Translations under genes and position numbers: made by a program | In this document: in pieces, positions 36,982 through 45,559 of the stretch | Numbering within the stretch: position 1 is the stretch's first letter | How the letters are laid out: each line of letters opens with the position of its first letter | From: Prolixibacteraceae bacterium | Lineage (GTDB): Bacteria; Bacteroidota; Bacteroidia; Bacteroidales; Prolixibacteraceae | Direction: 5' to 3' | DNA: 59,054 nt | Assembly: GCA_018648265.1 (NCBI GenBank) | Contig: JABGRN010000023.1 | Location: 1-59,054, forward strand | Notes under the pieces: model-generated | What the model was told of the DNA's origin: nothing | The model's input: only the letters and a program-made list of their open reading frames with translations | The model's database searches: none

Positions 36982-38016
36982 TTATTTCATCTTCAAGAAT
37001 TGGATTTCCTTTTCAGAAAGGAAACGCCATTTCCCTCTTGGAAGATTTTTTTTGGTAAGCCCGGCAAAAAGAACACGGTCGAGCTTTTTTACGCGATAAC
37101 CAAAATGTTCAAAAATACGGCGCACAATCCGGTTTCTTCCCGAATGGATTTCAATCCCCACTTCAGTATTGTCTCCCTTTTTTACATAACTCACCGCATC
37201 GGCAACAATATGTCCGTCTTCCAATTCAATTCCCTCGGCAATTTGCTGCAAGTCTTTATTGCTCAAAGGTGTGTCGAGAGAAACCTGATATACTTTTTTC
37301 ATTTTGTTGCTCGGATGGGTCAACTTTTTCGAAAGGTCACCATCGTTTGTAAACAGCAACAACCCGGTAGTATTTCTATCTAAGCGCCCAACTGGATAAA
37401 TGCGTTCGAGACAAGCGTCTTTTACCAAATCCATTACAATTTTATCGGCATGAGGATCTTCGGTGGTTGTCACAAAATTTTTAGGTTTATTTAAAAGCAG
37501 GTACACCTTTTTCTCTGCATTCAATCGGCGACCATCGAACCGGACTTCATCGCCGGGTTTAACTTTTACACCTAATTCGGTAACAACTTCACCGTTAATA
37601 GAAATTAATCCCGTTGAAATATATGTGTCGGCTTCCCGCCGCGAGCACACCCCGGCATTTGCAATAAAACGGTTCAGTCGAATATCTTCTGAATAAGTGA
37701 GTTTTTTTGTGTCGTCTTTCTTTGGTTTTGGTTTAGCTCCATAAACTCCTGTCTTCGAATCACTTGTCGAATAACGTGAAGTTTTATCGTCGCTTCGTTT
37801 TTTAAAAGATTGCCGGGGATTTTTATCGTCGGTCCTTGTTTTTGAAGGATAACGTGAAACTTTATCGTCGGTTTTATTTTTTGCTGAAAAGGATGAATCT
37901 TTGTCTTCATATCTTTTTTTACCCGAAGTTTTTAATCTTGATTTTCCTGTTGTTTTCCCTTTTTTATCAAATCCAGGCCTGTTTTCCTTTGATTTTTTAT
38001 TGTAATTATCTTTCAT
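36982..38016 (-). CDS. rluB: RluB/RsuA-family pseudouridine synthase with basic repeat N-terminus
   Basis: A 344-residue enzyme. Residues 105-165 form an S4 RNA-binding domain (IRLNRFIANAGVCSRREADT, INGEVVTELGVKV) and residues 170-340 the catalytic domain with the nucleophile Asp in YPVGRLDRNTTGLLLFTNDG. It likely modifies 23S rRNA near the peptidyl transferase centre. The first 100 residues are very basic, with repeats of a DDK-x-SRYPSK or SFKKRSDDK type. This looks like a disordered RNA-binding tail, as found on Bacteroidota members. Confidence 0.92.
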   Translation of the reverse strand: MKDNYNKKSKENRPGFDKKGKTTGKSRLKTSGKKRYEDKDSSFSAKNKTDDKVSRYPSKTRTDDKNPRQSFKKRSDDKTSRYSTSDSKTGVYGAKPKPKKDDTKKLTYSEDIRLNRFIANAGVCSRREADTYISTGLISINGEVVTELGVKVKPGDEVRFDGRRLNAEKKVYLLLNKPKNFVTTTEDPHADKIVMDLVKDACLERIYPVGRLDRNTTGLLLFTNDGDLSKKLTHPSNKMKKVYQVSLDTPLSNKDLQQIAEGIELEDGHIVADAVSYVKKGDNTEVGIEIHSGRNRIVRRIFEHFGYRVKKLDRVLFAGLTKKNLPRGKWRFLSEKEIQFLKMK

Positions 38017-38128
38017 TTTCTAATACTAATTTTTGCAAAGGTCGGAAAAAATCTTCAGTAAATATTCTTATTACGAAATATCAAAATGATTATCTTTATT
38101 ATCTTTTAAAATTTAAAATTAAATAGTT

Positions 38129-38899
38129 ATGCAATCACATGAAATAGATTATAAAATTATAGGGCACGATGTGCAATTGGTGGAAGTAGAACTGGACCCC
38201 GGCGAAACAGTAATTGCCGAAGCCGGTGCGATGTTGTACATGGAAGATGGAATTGAATTTACTGCCCGAATGGGAGATGGTTCAAACCCGAAAGCAGGCT
38301 TTTTCGACAAAATGCTATCTGCAGGATCTAGATTAATTACAGGCGAATCGTTGTTTTTAACGCATTTCACAAACCAGGGCTGGGGTAAAAAACATGTGGC
38401 TTTTTCAGCACCCTATCCCGGAACAATTATTCCGCTGAACTTGTCGCAATTGGGTGGACGGATTATCGTTCAAAAAGATGCTTTTTTATGTGCTGCAATG
38501 GGAACCAAAATATCGATATCATTTAACCGAAAATTGGGAGCTGGTTTTTTCGGCGGCGAAGGATTTATTCTTCAACAACTTCAGGGAGACGGAAATGCCT
38601 TTATCCATGCCGGTGGGACTGTAATTGAAAGACAACTGAACGGTGAAACTTTACGTGTTGACACCGGTTGTATTGTTGGTTTCGAACCTTCTGTAGAATA
38701 CAGTATTGAACAAGCCGGCGGTTTGCGTTCGATGGTTTTTGGTGGCGAAGGAATTTTTCTGGCAACACTTCGAGGTACAGGAAAAGTTTGGTTGCAAAGT
38801 ATGCCAATCCGGAAATTAATTGCCGAACTTTCTCCCCGTGGAGGCAATGTTAGAAAAGAAGGGCGCAGTGGATTACTCGAAGGTTTGCTGGAGAGATAA
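38129..38899 (+). CDS. TIGR00266 (DUF124/AIM24-like) family protein
   Basis: A 256-residue cytosolic beta-rich protein with the TIGR00266 pattern: [52 protein letters not shown] (the motif is [15 protein letters not shown]) and [19 protein letters not shown], seen here as [17 protein letters not shown]. The family is related to mitochondrial AIM24 but its biochemical function is unknown. It is alone, preceded by a -7-like TATCTTTA (38091-38098) and followed by the 750-nt gap. Confidence 0.88.
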   Translation: MQSHEIDYKIIGHDVQLVEVELDPGETVIAEAGAMLYMEDGIEFTARMGDGSNPKAGFFDKMLSAGSRLITGESLFLTHFTNQGWGKKHVAFSAPYPGTIIPLNLSQLGGRIIVQKDAFLCAAMGTKISISFNRKLGAGFFGGEGFILQQLQGDGNAFIHAGGTVIERQLNGETLRVDTGCIVGFEPSVEYSIEQAGGLRSMVFGGEGIFLATLRGTGKVWLQSMPIRKLIAELSPRGGNVRKEGRSGLLEGLLER

Positions 38900-39207
38900 T
38901 TTCAAATTCATGATTTGTTAGTAATTATCGATCATTGAAAATAGTTGTTTGAGTAGCAATTTATCTACAAAGTACTTATTTCCCAGGTTTCCCCAGTGTG
39001 TTTATCTGGGACACTTGTACGAAGAAATAAATATTTGATTTTATTATTATCCAATTTCCCTTTCAAAAATAATTTTTGCGGTTTTTATTCGGTGATCCAA
39101 AATAGTATCTATTATTTTTTCTTTGTCAATACTATTACATTTTCTTGTTGCACATAATTATACCAATTGTTCTTCAAAATGCCGCATAACAAATTTTGAA
39201 GTTTACT

Positions 39208-39324
39208 ATGGATAATGCCGAGAATAAAACAAAAAAGCAGACTGAGCAAAGTGAAGGTTTGGGACATTTTGTTTTCAAATCGGTATTAGCCACAATCATA
39301 ATTAATTGTTTTTATGCTAAATAA
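39208..39324 (+). CDS. possible small ORF (38 codons)
   Basis: ATG GATAATGCC..., 38 codons, acidic/basic N-terminal half (NAENKTKKQTEQSEG) and hydrophobic C-terminal half (SVLATIIINCFYA). This is a plausible small membrane peptide, but codon support is thin and there is no family match. Confidence 0.25.
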   Translation: MDNAENKTKKQTEQSEGLGHFVFKSVLATIIINCFYAK

Positions 39325-39484
39325 CTTATTCAAAATTATTTTTCTTAAATCTATTTGAACATCATGCACGCAAGGAAGCAATCTTATGTTCACAACATAA
39401 TTATTGTTTCTGTACATATGTTGATATACCCAAGGCATTTATCATGTTATATTTTTGTAATATACAGTAAGTCAGCAAAATAAC

Positions 39485-39519
39485 AATTGTTCGTAATTTT
39501 TCAAAAAACAAATTGTTCG
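39485..39519. promoter_or_regulatory. direct repeat AATTGTTCG x2, possible operator
   Basis: Two exact copies of AATTGTTCG start 26 nt apart (39485, 39511), about 2.5 helical turns, roughly 130-165 nt upstream of the cupin gene that begins the island. A third partial copy is at 39165. The arrangement fits a regulator binding site but is unproven. Confidence 0.35.
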
Positions 39520-39648
39520 ACACGCTAACCGCAATATCATTAAGTTTCGTTTTTAAAAAATTACGTAAAAACTACAATTAATTTTTTTGTTTATTAATTA
39601 CTAATGTTTTAACTTGTATAAAAAAATTCAAAAATACCTAACAATATC

Positions 39649-39978
39649 ATGTTTATCTTTCACGAAAAAGTTAAAAAAATCGACATGGGCGAAGGAATCG
39701 TCAGACAAGATTTTGCCGATGGAGATAATCTCAATGTACTTCATTGGAATATTCAGGATGGAGGCGAGGTTAAAATGCACAGCCATTCGCAGGAACAATT
39801 CGGATTAGTTATTAAAGGTGGATTTGATATGGTTATAGCTGGCCAAAAGAAAATACTTAAAGCAGGTGATGCATATATTGTTCCGGCAAATGTTCAACAT
39901 TCGTTTATTGCAATTGGCGAAACTGAGGCAATTGACGTATTTACTCCCCGTAAAGAAGATTTCCCCTGGAAAGAATAA
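39649..39978 (+). CDS. cupin-domain protein (KdgF-like)
   Basis: A 109-residue single cupin. Metal ligands follow HxHxxE as His44, His46 and Glu49 in KMHSHSQEQFG, with the second motif His in ANVQHSF near residue 85. The layout, including HSF and the AIDVFTPRKED ending, resembles KdgF-type cupins that open unsaturated uronate sugars. KdgF-type activity is only a suggestion; small cupins have many roles. It starts the long run of + strand genes, 33 nt before the first DJ-1/PfpI gene. Confidence 0.82.
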   Translation: MFIFHEKVKKIDMGEGIVRQDFADGDNLNVLHWNIQDGGEVKMHSHSQEQFGLVIKGGFDMVIAGQKKILKAGDAYIVPANVQHSFIAIGETEAIDVFTPRKEDFPWKE

Positions 39979-39996
39979 TAAATTATAAATTAATTA

Positions 39997-40004
39997 AAAG
40001 GAGA
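39997..40004 (+). promoter_or_regulatory. strong Shine-Dalgarno AAAGGAGA
   Basis: A near-perfect anti-16S match spaced 7 nt from the ATG at 40012. Strong sites of this kind are rare in this window, where starts mostly lack an SD, so this gene may be highly translated. Confidence 0.7.
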
Positions 40005-40011
40005 TTTTAAC

Positions 40012-40785
40012 ATGGCAAAAGTTTTAATTTTAGCAACAAATTATGGCTCATGGGGTGAAGAATTACAGGCTCCGTGGGACATTATCTCAAAGGCAAATCA
40101 CGAATTAACACTAGCTACTCCATTAGGGAAAAAGCCGCTACCATTGGCTGTAAGTGTTGATCCTGATTTTGTTGATCCCATTATCAATTTTAATGTTAAT
40201 CCGCCCGAAGTTTGCAAACGCATTAAAGAATTGACTGATGGTCAGGAATGGGCTAGTCCTATTAAATTCAGTGAAGCAAACATGGCAGACTATGATTCAG
40301 TTGTGTTAACAGGCGGTTTAGGTGCAATGATTGACATGTGCAATAATTGGCATGTTCACAAATTATTATTAGATGCTTATAGAAGCGACAAACTTATTGG
40401 CAGTTTATGTTATGCCGTTTCAGCACTGGTTTTTTGCCGCGACCCGAAAAATGATTACAAGAGTATAATTTATGGTAAAAAAATTACGGCACATCCACGC
40501 GCCTGGGATTTTTATGGCCCTCAATGGGATTTTACCTACGATTTATATGGGGCGACAGAAGATAATAACGGTACAGATGTCCACACTCCCGGGTTTCTTT
40601 GGCCTGTTGAAGATCTGGTTCGCGATGCCGTGGGGCCCAATGGTGCATGTATTGCAAGAATAAATGCAAACAGGGACGACCCTGAAGTTCATTTCGACTG
40701 GCCATTTATAACAGGTACTTCTGTTGAATCTTCAATTGCTTATGGAGAAAAAATTGTTGAGGTTTTAAGCGAGATGAATTTATAA
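40012..40785 (+). CDS. DJ-1/PfpI-like class I glutamine-amidotransferase fold protein
   Basis: A 257-residue flavodoxin-like protein of the DJ-1/PfpI clan. The nucleophile elbow is GSLCYAVSALVF with Cys133, and the pattern VLILATNYGSWGEELQAPW near the start is like the clan's beta-alpha unit with a Glu. The clan includes glyoxalase III, deglycases, chaperones and proteases. It has a strong Shine-Dalgarno site and a hairpin terminator just after it. A second, shorter DJ-1 gene is in the same island at 46986-47555; the two differ in length and motif context. Confidence 0.85.
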   Translation: MAKVLILATNYGSWGEELQAPWDIISKANHELTLATPLGKKPLPLAVSVDPDFVDPIINFNVNPPEVCKRIKELTDGQEWASPIKFSEANMADYDSVVLTGGLGAMIDMCNNWHVHKLLLDAYRSDKLIGSLCYAVSALVFCRDPKNDYKSIIYGKKITAHPRAWDFYGPQWDFTYDLYGATEDNNGTDVHTPGFLWPVEDLVRDAVGPNGACIARINANRDDPEVHFDWPFITGTSVESSIAYGEKIVEVLSEMNL

Positions 40786-40803
40786 ACATAACAAAATAAA
40801 AAG

Positions 40804-40827
40804 AGCAGACTAAAGACTGCTTTTTTT
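40804..40827 (+). terminator. hairpin/terminator after the DJ-1-like gene
   Basis: AGCAG / CTGCT plus flanking A and T runs (bulged) and seven T. It may reduce but need not end transcription into the downstream genes. Confidence 0.55.
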
Positions 40828-40845
40828 ATTTAAAAACTATTTTAT

Positions 40846-41067
40846 ATGCCTGCGATTACTATTCAAAGTCTGGAATTAACTGAGGAGCAGAAAGATATAT
40901 TGGCTGAAACATTTATTTCGGCTTTTTCAGAAGTAACAAATGTACCTAAAGATAGAATTTATTTGTTCTTTGATGGGTATACACTTGATAATGCGGCAGC
41001 CAACGGAATACTATTTTCCAAAAATCCCCCAAAGTTTGCCAAAGGAAAATTCAACCAGGGAAAATAA
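40846..41067 (+). CDS. 4-oxalocrotonate tautomerase-like protein
   Basis: A 73-residue protein starting MPAITIQ, with Pro2 placed to become the N-terminal catalytic base of the tautomerase superfamily after Met removal. Helix and second strand follow: LTEEQKDILAETFISAFSEV, then DRIYLFFDGY. The second strand is a good match; the C-terminal tail is shorter than in MIF. A keto-enol tautomerase role is likely, substrate unknown. The gene is 60 nt after the DJ-1-like gene. Confidence 0.8.
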   Translation: MPAITIQSLELTEEQKDILAETFISAFSEVTNVPKDRIYLFFDGYTLDNAAANGILFSKNPPKFAKGKFNQGK

Positions 41068-41097
41068 CTCACAAAATTCCGACATACTAAGATTACT

Positions 41098-41247
41098 ATG
41101 AGTAAAATTTCGATTCGTGGTTTTCCTGATAGCATTGCAATCAAAGAGTTTACATCTCAAAATAAGGCAAAAAAAAGAGAGTATTAGCTTCTTAGAACCC
41201 AAGAAGCGTTTGATGCTTTTAAAAATCTGGTTGAAAATAAACGATAA
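41098..41247 (+). pseudogene. short ORF interrupted by an in-frame TAG
   Basis: ATG at 41098 opens a 29-codon frame (start MSKISIRGFPDSIA) ended by TAG at 41185-41187. The same frame continues for 19 further codons (LLRTQEAFDAFKNLVENKR) to TAA at 41245-41247. It may be a roughly 50-residue gene with one nonsense mutation. The start resembles the ribbon-helix-helix beta strand, but this is a weak resemblance. Confidence 0.35.
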
Positions 41248-41255
41248 ATTAAAAA

Positions 41256-42908
41256 ATGGATGTAAATCAAACAATAGTAAAAGTACTAGAAAAAATAGGT
41301 GTAGATCATGTTTTCGGTGGATCCGGGCAGGTTAATGCATCAATGCTAATGGGGCTGAGAGATTCTGAGAAAATTAAAACAATCATTGCTAAAAATGAAC
41401 AGGCAGCCTCATTTATGGCTTGTGGTTATGCAATGTTTTCAAATAAGTTGGGTGTATGTTTCGCAACTGGTGGCCCTGGTGCATTTAATCTTTTTTCAGG
41501 TATGGCAGTAGCATATTCCGATTCTTTACCAATCTTAGGAATAACCGGTTACACTTCAAAACCTAACAGGGGCAAAGGAGCTTTGAATGAGTCATCAGGT
41601 TTAAGCAGAACTCCTGATTCACACCTGATGTTCTCTGCCACAACAAAAAAATCTTTCATTATTGAAGAAGCAAACCAAACATGTGATATTGTTGAGGAGG
41701 CAATTAATTTAGCTTTTGAAGGAAGGCCGGGTCCGGTTCATATCCACGTTCCAAAAAATATTACAATTGCAGAAGTTGAAAATTACGGGGAAATTAAACT
41801 GAATGTAAAAAGTGTGTTACCGAATCAGGAAATTATTAATACAGCATCGAAAAAAATTGCTGGTTTATTGGCAGATAATAAACAAATTATGGTGTTGGTA
41901 GGCTATGGATGCATCAGAAGCAATAGTAAACCAGAGTTAATAAAATTAATAGAAAACTACCAGCTTCCATTTGCTTCAACAATGGACGCAAAAGGCTACT
42001 TGCCCGAAAATCATCCTCTCGCGCTTGGTGTTTATGGAACTTCCGGGTCACCCGGAGCAAATAATTATTTTGAAGATTCATCCGTAATTATTGCTTTAGG
42101 GAATTCATTTGCCCAAAATGCCACATTTGGATTTAAGCCTGATCTTTTCAGTGAGAAAGTATTAATTCATATTAATATTGACGAAAACGAGATTGATAAA
42201 GTTTATAAAGCTGATTATAAAATTGTTAGTGACATAAAACCTGCTTTAAATTTTTTGATTAAATATCTTGAAAGCAGTGAGCTGAAAATAAGTCGGAAAA
42301 ACCTAATAAAAGAAAAATGGTATGATTTGCCCTTAGAAAAAAAGAGTGATAAAATCCATCCGGCAGAATTGGTTAAAGCTATTTCGGATAACCTCCCTAA
42401 AAACTCCATTGTAATGGGAGATGCAGGCTCGCACATGCTATGGCTTAATTGTTACCTGGATTTGAACAAAAATCAGAGGTATCAGAATCCGGGAAGTTTT
42501 GGCCCAATGGCAAGCCATACTAATGGTTCTATCGGTGTAAAATGTGCCAATCCCGATAAAACGGTTATTGCCGCTGTAGGCGATGGTTGCTATCTTATGG
42601 CGGGTTTTGAGTTAATGACAGCAATCCAATACAATATACCTGTTGTATGGATAATCTTTAATAATGGCGAATTTAATGTGATAAAAAAGTTTCTGCTCAA
42701 TATGTACAATGACCATGCACACATGCAGTTTAATAACCCCGATTATACAACTTATGCAAAAGCATGTGGTACAAAGGGTTTTAGAGTGGAAAAAATAGAA
42801 GATTTTAGTGGCGCATTCAATGAGGCACTGACATTAAATAAACCTGTTATTATTGATGTTGTTGTTGAATCGGAGGTCTACCCTCCATTTTCACTTTCTA
42901 GAGTTTAA
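41256..42908 (+). CDS. ThDP-dependent enzyme (acetolactate synthase-like), copy 1
   Basis: A 550-residue protein with the three-domain layout of ThDP enzymes: PYR domain with catalytic Glu48 in KNEQAASFMACGYA, a middle domain, and the PP domain with the ThDP/Mg motif GDGCYLMAGFEL ... FNNGEFN. The usual VFGIPG pocket entry reads VFGGSGQ, and the PP-domain start is MGDAGSHMLWL rather than the ANDVGQH-like form. It is probably a decarboxylase or ligase of 2-oxo acids, but it is not typical acetolactate synthase; the substrate is unknown. It lies 23 nt before copy 2 and is clearly its paralogue. Confidence 0.88.
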   Translation: MDVNQTIVKVLEKIGVDHVFGGSGQVNASMLMGLRDSEKIKTIIAKNEQAASFMACGYAMFSNKLGVCFATGGPGAFNLFSGMAVAYSDSLPILGITGYTSKPNRGKGALNESSGLSRTPDSHLMFSATTKKSFIIEEANQTCDIVEEAINLAFEGRPGPVHIHVPKNITIAEVENYGEIKLNVKSVLPNQEIINTASKKIAGLLADNKQIMVLVGYGCIRSNSKPELIKLIENYQLPFASTMDAKGYLPENHPLALGVYGTSGSPGANNYFEDSSVIIALGNSFAQNATFGFKPDLFSEKVLIHINIDENEIDKVYKADYKIVSDIKPALNFLIKYLESSELKISRKNLIKEKWYDLPLEKKSDKIHPAELVKAISDNLPKNSIVMGDAGSHMLWLNCYLDLNKNQRYQNPGSFGPMASHTNGSIGVKCANPDKTVIAAVGDGCYLMAGFELMTAIQYNIPVVWIIFNNGEFNVIKKFLLNMYNDHAHMQFNNPDYTTYAKACGTKGFRVEKIEDFSGAFNEALTLNKPVIIDVVVESEVYPPFSLSRV

Positions 42909-42930
42909 TGAATTTCAAAGAAATAAAATT

Positions 42931-44592
42931 ATGAATATTGCTGAAGCTATAATTAAAAACCTTGAAAATATTAATGTTGATGTGGCTTTTGGTGGATCAG
43001 GCTCAGGTGATGCTGATATTTTGTTTGCACTACACGCGTCAAAAAAAATCAGGACAATCATAACCAGGCATGAACAGGCTGCTTCTTTTATGGCATGCGG
43101 CTATGCTTATTTTTCCGATAAGTTAGGTGTATGTTTTGCAACCCCCGGACCGGGTGCATTTAACCTAGTCTCAGGTTTGTCGGTTGCTTTGTCCGATTCC
43201 TTGCCAGTTCTTGCTATAACCGGTTTTGAACCTTCTTATGGCATTGGAAAAGGAGGATTAGGAGAAACTACAGGATTGAACAGGACTCCTGATTCACAAA
43301 CCCTTTTTGCAGCAATAACAAAAAAAACATACATGATCGAACATGCTGACCAGGCTTGTGATGTTCTTGAAGAAGCTGTTAATACAGCCTATGAAGGAAG
43401 GCCGGGACCGGTTCACATTCATCTTCCGTTTGATATTAGTCATGATGAAGTATCAAATTATCGTGATATAAAATTAGAAATTAAACCAGTTGAGGCATTA
43501 CCAAAAGAGATAAGGCAATTTGCCGAAGCCCTGTCTGGTTTCTTAATACAAGATAAAAAAATAATTGCATTAGTTGGTTATGGATGCATTCGGAGCAATG
43601 CTCAAACGGAATTGATTCAACTGTTGGAAACGTTCCAAATTCCGTTTATGACAACTATGGACGCAAAAGGAATCTTCCCTGAATCACATCCGCTTTATCT
43701 TGGAATGACGGGAGCAGCAGGCGATCCCGGAGCAAAAAAGGCATTAGTTGATGCTGACGTTGTATTGGCACTTGGTAATTCATTTTCGAAATGGCAAACC
43801 TGGAGATGGGTGGATGGTGTATATAATACCAAAACATTAATGCAAATCAATATAGATAAACAGGCAAGGGATCGTGTTTATCATGCCGATTATTTTCTCC
43901 TGTCTGATATAAAACTTGCATTAATCAATCTTTTAAAAGAACTTTCGCTGCAGGGAATAAGCAGAGAAAAAATAACCATTAACAGTCAAAAACATACAGA
44001 AATGCCACTAGACCTCAAACCCGGAATCATTCATCCCGGAACATTAGCAATGGAAATCGCAAAATATTTACCTGGAAATAGTATTCTTCTGGGCGATGCG
44101 GGCTCCCACATGCTTTGGTTGGCAGCTTATGTACGTATGTCTAAATATCAAAATTATCAAAATCCGGGTATTTTTGGTCCGATGGCAGCAAATGTAAATG
44201 CGGCAATCGGCACACAGTTGGCAACCCCCGACCGACGGGTAATAGTTGGTTGCGGAGATGGTGATTACCAAATGGCCGGATTTGAATTAATGACCGCTGT
44301 GGAAAACAAAATCCCGATCATCTGGATTATTTTTAATAATGGCGAATATAATATTATTAAAATGATGCACCTTAAAAATTTTAATGGTAGAGAAGTTTAT
44401 AACCATTTCCTGAACCCGGATTTTGTAGCTTATGCTAAGGCTTGTGGTGCAAATGGTTTTAGAGTTGAAAAAATTGAAGATTTTGGTCCTGCCTTTGAGT
44501 CGGCGCTTAAGGATAATAAACCATCCATTATTGATGTTGTGGTTGATCCTGATACAAAACCACCATTTGGTCTTTTTGTCCCCCCCCAATAA
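42931..44592 (+). CDS. ThDP-dependent enzyme, copy 2
   Basis: A 553-residue paralogue of the preceding gene, about half identical in the aligned blocks I compared by eye. Catalytic Glu48 is in RHEQAASFMACGYA, the loop is AFGGSGSG, and the ThDP motif is GDGDYQMAGFEL ... FNNGEYN. The start at 42931 is preferred; an upstream in-frame ATG inside copy 1 would add 26 residues. A mixed complex of the two copies is possible, as in other ThDP enzymes, but nothing proves it. Both keep the catalytic residues, so both look active. Confidence 0.88.
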   Translation: MNIAEAIIKNLENINVDVAFGGSGSGDADILFALHASKKIRTIITRHEQAASFMACGYAYFSDKLGVCFATPGPGAFNLVSGLSVALSDSLPVLAITGFEPSYGIGKGGLGETTGLNRTPDSQTLFAAITKKTYMIEHADQACDVLEEAVNTAYEGRPGPVHIHLPFDISHDEVSNYRDIKLEIKPVEALPKEIRQFAEALSGFLIQDKKIIALVGYGCIRSNAQTELIQLLETFQIPFMTTMDAKGIFPESHPLYLGMTGAAGDPGAKKALVDADVVLALGNSFSKWQTWRWVDGVYNTKTLMQINIDKQARDRVYHADYFLLSDIKLALINLLKELSLQGISREKITINSQKHTEMPLDLKPGIIHPGTLAMEIAKYLPGNSILLGDAGSHMLWLAAYVRMSKYQNYQNPGIFGPMAANVNAAIGTQLATPDRRVIVGCGDGDYQMAGFELMTAVENKIPIIWIIFNNGEYNIIKMMHLKNFNGREVYNHFLNPDFVAYAKACGANGFRVEKIEDFGPAFESALKDNKPSIIDVVVDPDTKPPFGLFVPPQ

Positions 44593-44692
44593 AAATACGG
44601 TAATAACCTTTAATTATATTCTTAGATAATTACAAACAGCTTTATGAAATGGTAGTAATTTATAACATTTGAACTTAAAACAGGATAAAAAA

Positions 44693-45451
44693 ATGAAAGG
44701 TATTAAAGGAAAAGTTGCATTTATTACAGGAGGGAACTCTGGTATTGGAAAAACCACTGCTTTGGCTTTTGCTCGCGAAGGAGCCAAGGTGGCTCTGGCT
44801 GCGCGGCGTGAGAGCTTAGGAAATGAGGTTGTCGAAGAAATAAAAAAACTTGGTGGCGAAGCTATTTTTATTAAAACAGATGTGCAAAAACCTGAACAGA
44901 TTGAAGCTGCTGTATCAAAAACAGTTGAAACTTTTGGTTCGCTTGATTTTGGTTTTAATAACGCGGGGATATTAAATCCGCTTGGTACAATTGACAAACT
45001 CAGTCTTGAAGACTGGAATGATTCTGTAAAGACCAACCTCACAGGCGTTTGGTTAAGCATGAAATACGAAATAAGACAGATGGTAAAACAGGGGAGTGGA
45101 ATAATTGTAAATAACTCATCTACACATGGTTTGATTTCAACGCCCTTTGGAGTTTCGCCCTACGATGCAACAAAGCACGGAGTAATTGGAATTACTAAAT
45201 CCTGTGCTATGGAAAATGCAAAAAGGGGAATAAGGGCAAATGTTATTTGTCCGGGTGAAATAAATACCCCAATGATGGATGTTATTGATAAAACGAATAT
45301 AGACCCTGCACGGATACTTGCCCGCCAACCAATGGGAAGAGGTGGTGAGCCGGAGGAAGTTGCAGAAATGGTTATTTTTCTTTGCTCTGACGGGGCTTCA
45401 TTTATGAATGGCAGTACAATTGTAATTGACGGAGGATTAACTGCTACTTAA
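44693..45451 (+). CDS. SDR-family NAD(P)-dependent oxidoreductase
   Basis: A 252-residue short-chain dehydrogenase. Cofactor motif TGGNSGIG (TGxxxGIG) near residue 10, the NNAG motif in FGFNNAGIL, active-site Ser in NNSSTHG and YxxxK in YDATKHG. A following Arg in AARRES suggests NADPH preference. It begins at ATG 44693; a TTG eight codons upstream is less likely. It lies between the ThDP pair and the double-VOC gene in the island, so it may reduce a ketone made by the ThDP enzymes. That link is inference. Confidence 0.92.
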   Translation: MKGIKGKVAFITGGNSGIGKTTALAFAREGAKVALAARRESLGNEVVEEIKKLGGEAIFIKTDVQKPEQIEAAVSKTVETFGSLDFGFNNAGILNPLGTIDKLSLEDWNDSVKTNLTGVWLSMKYEIRQMVKQGSGIIVNNSSTHGLISTPFGVSPYDATKHGVIGITKSCAMENAKRGIRANVICPGEINTPMMDVIDKTNIDPARILARQPMGRGGEPEEVAEMVIFLCSDGASFMNGSTIVIDGGLTAT

Positions 45452-45480
45452 ATTTCCACGCATAAATTTAAAATCGTTCT

Positions 45481-45504
45481 ATATTGCTGACTAATAGGCA
45501 ATAT
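45481..45504. other. inverted repeat between the SDR and VOC genes
   Basis: ATATTGC / GCAATAT, 7-bp stem with a 10-nt loop. It could be an mRNA processing or stability element. Confidence 0.35.
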
Positions 45505-45559
45505 ACACTGACTGCAAATAGGTTTATAAGTTTAAAATTAATTGGAAGAGAAAAAAATT

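Larger units (their letters stand above)
38900..39648. other. non-coding AT-rich gap before the island
   Basis: 749 nt with no substantial gene. Contents seen: an inverted repeat TCCCAG/CTGGGA (38981-39011); one possible 38-codon ORF (39208-39324, + strand); three copies of AATTGTTC (39165, 39485, 39511), the last two as AATTGTTCG; and a -7-like TATTTTTG (39450-39457). The gap marks the border between housekeeping DNA and the island. I see no RNA gene in it. Confidence 0.5.

Noticed and set aside
38981-39011. Hairpin TCCCAG/CTGGGA as an attachment site or small RNA
   Set aside because: A single short inverted repeat with a long loop and no flanking duplication; not enough to call a site.
42853-42930. 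Upstream start for ThDP copy 2 inside copy 1
   Set aside because: The 26 added residues are the frame-shifted end of copy 1 and do not match the paralogue; ATG 42931 aligns exactly with the start of copy 1.
44614-45060. 148-residue - strand frame inside the SDR gene
   Set aside because: It overlaps the SDR coding region and reads as a Ser/Pro-rich shadow; the + strand frame has intact SDR motifs.
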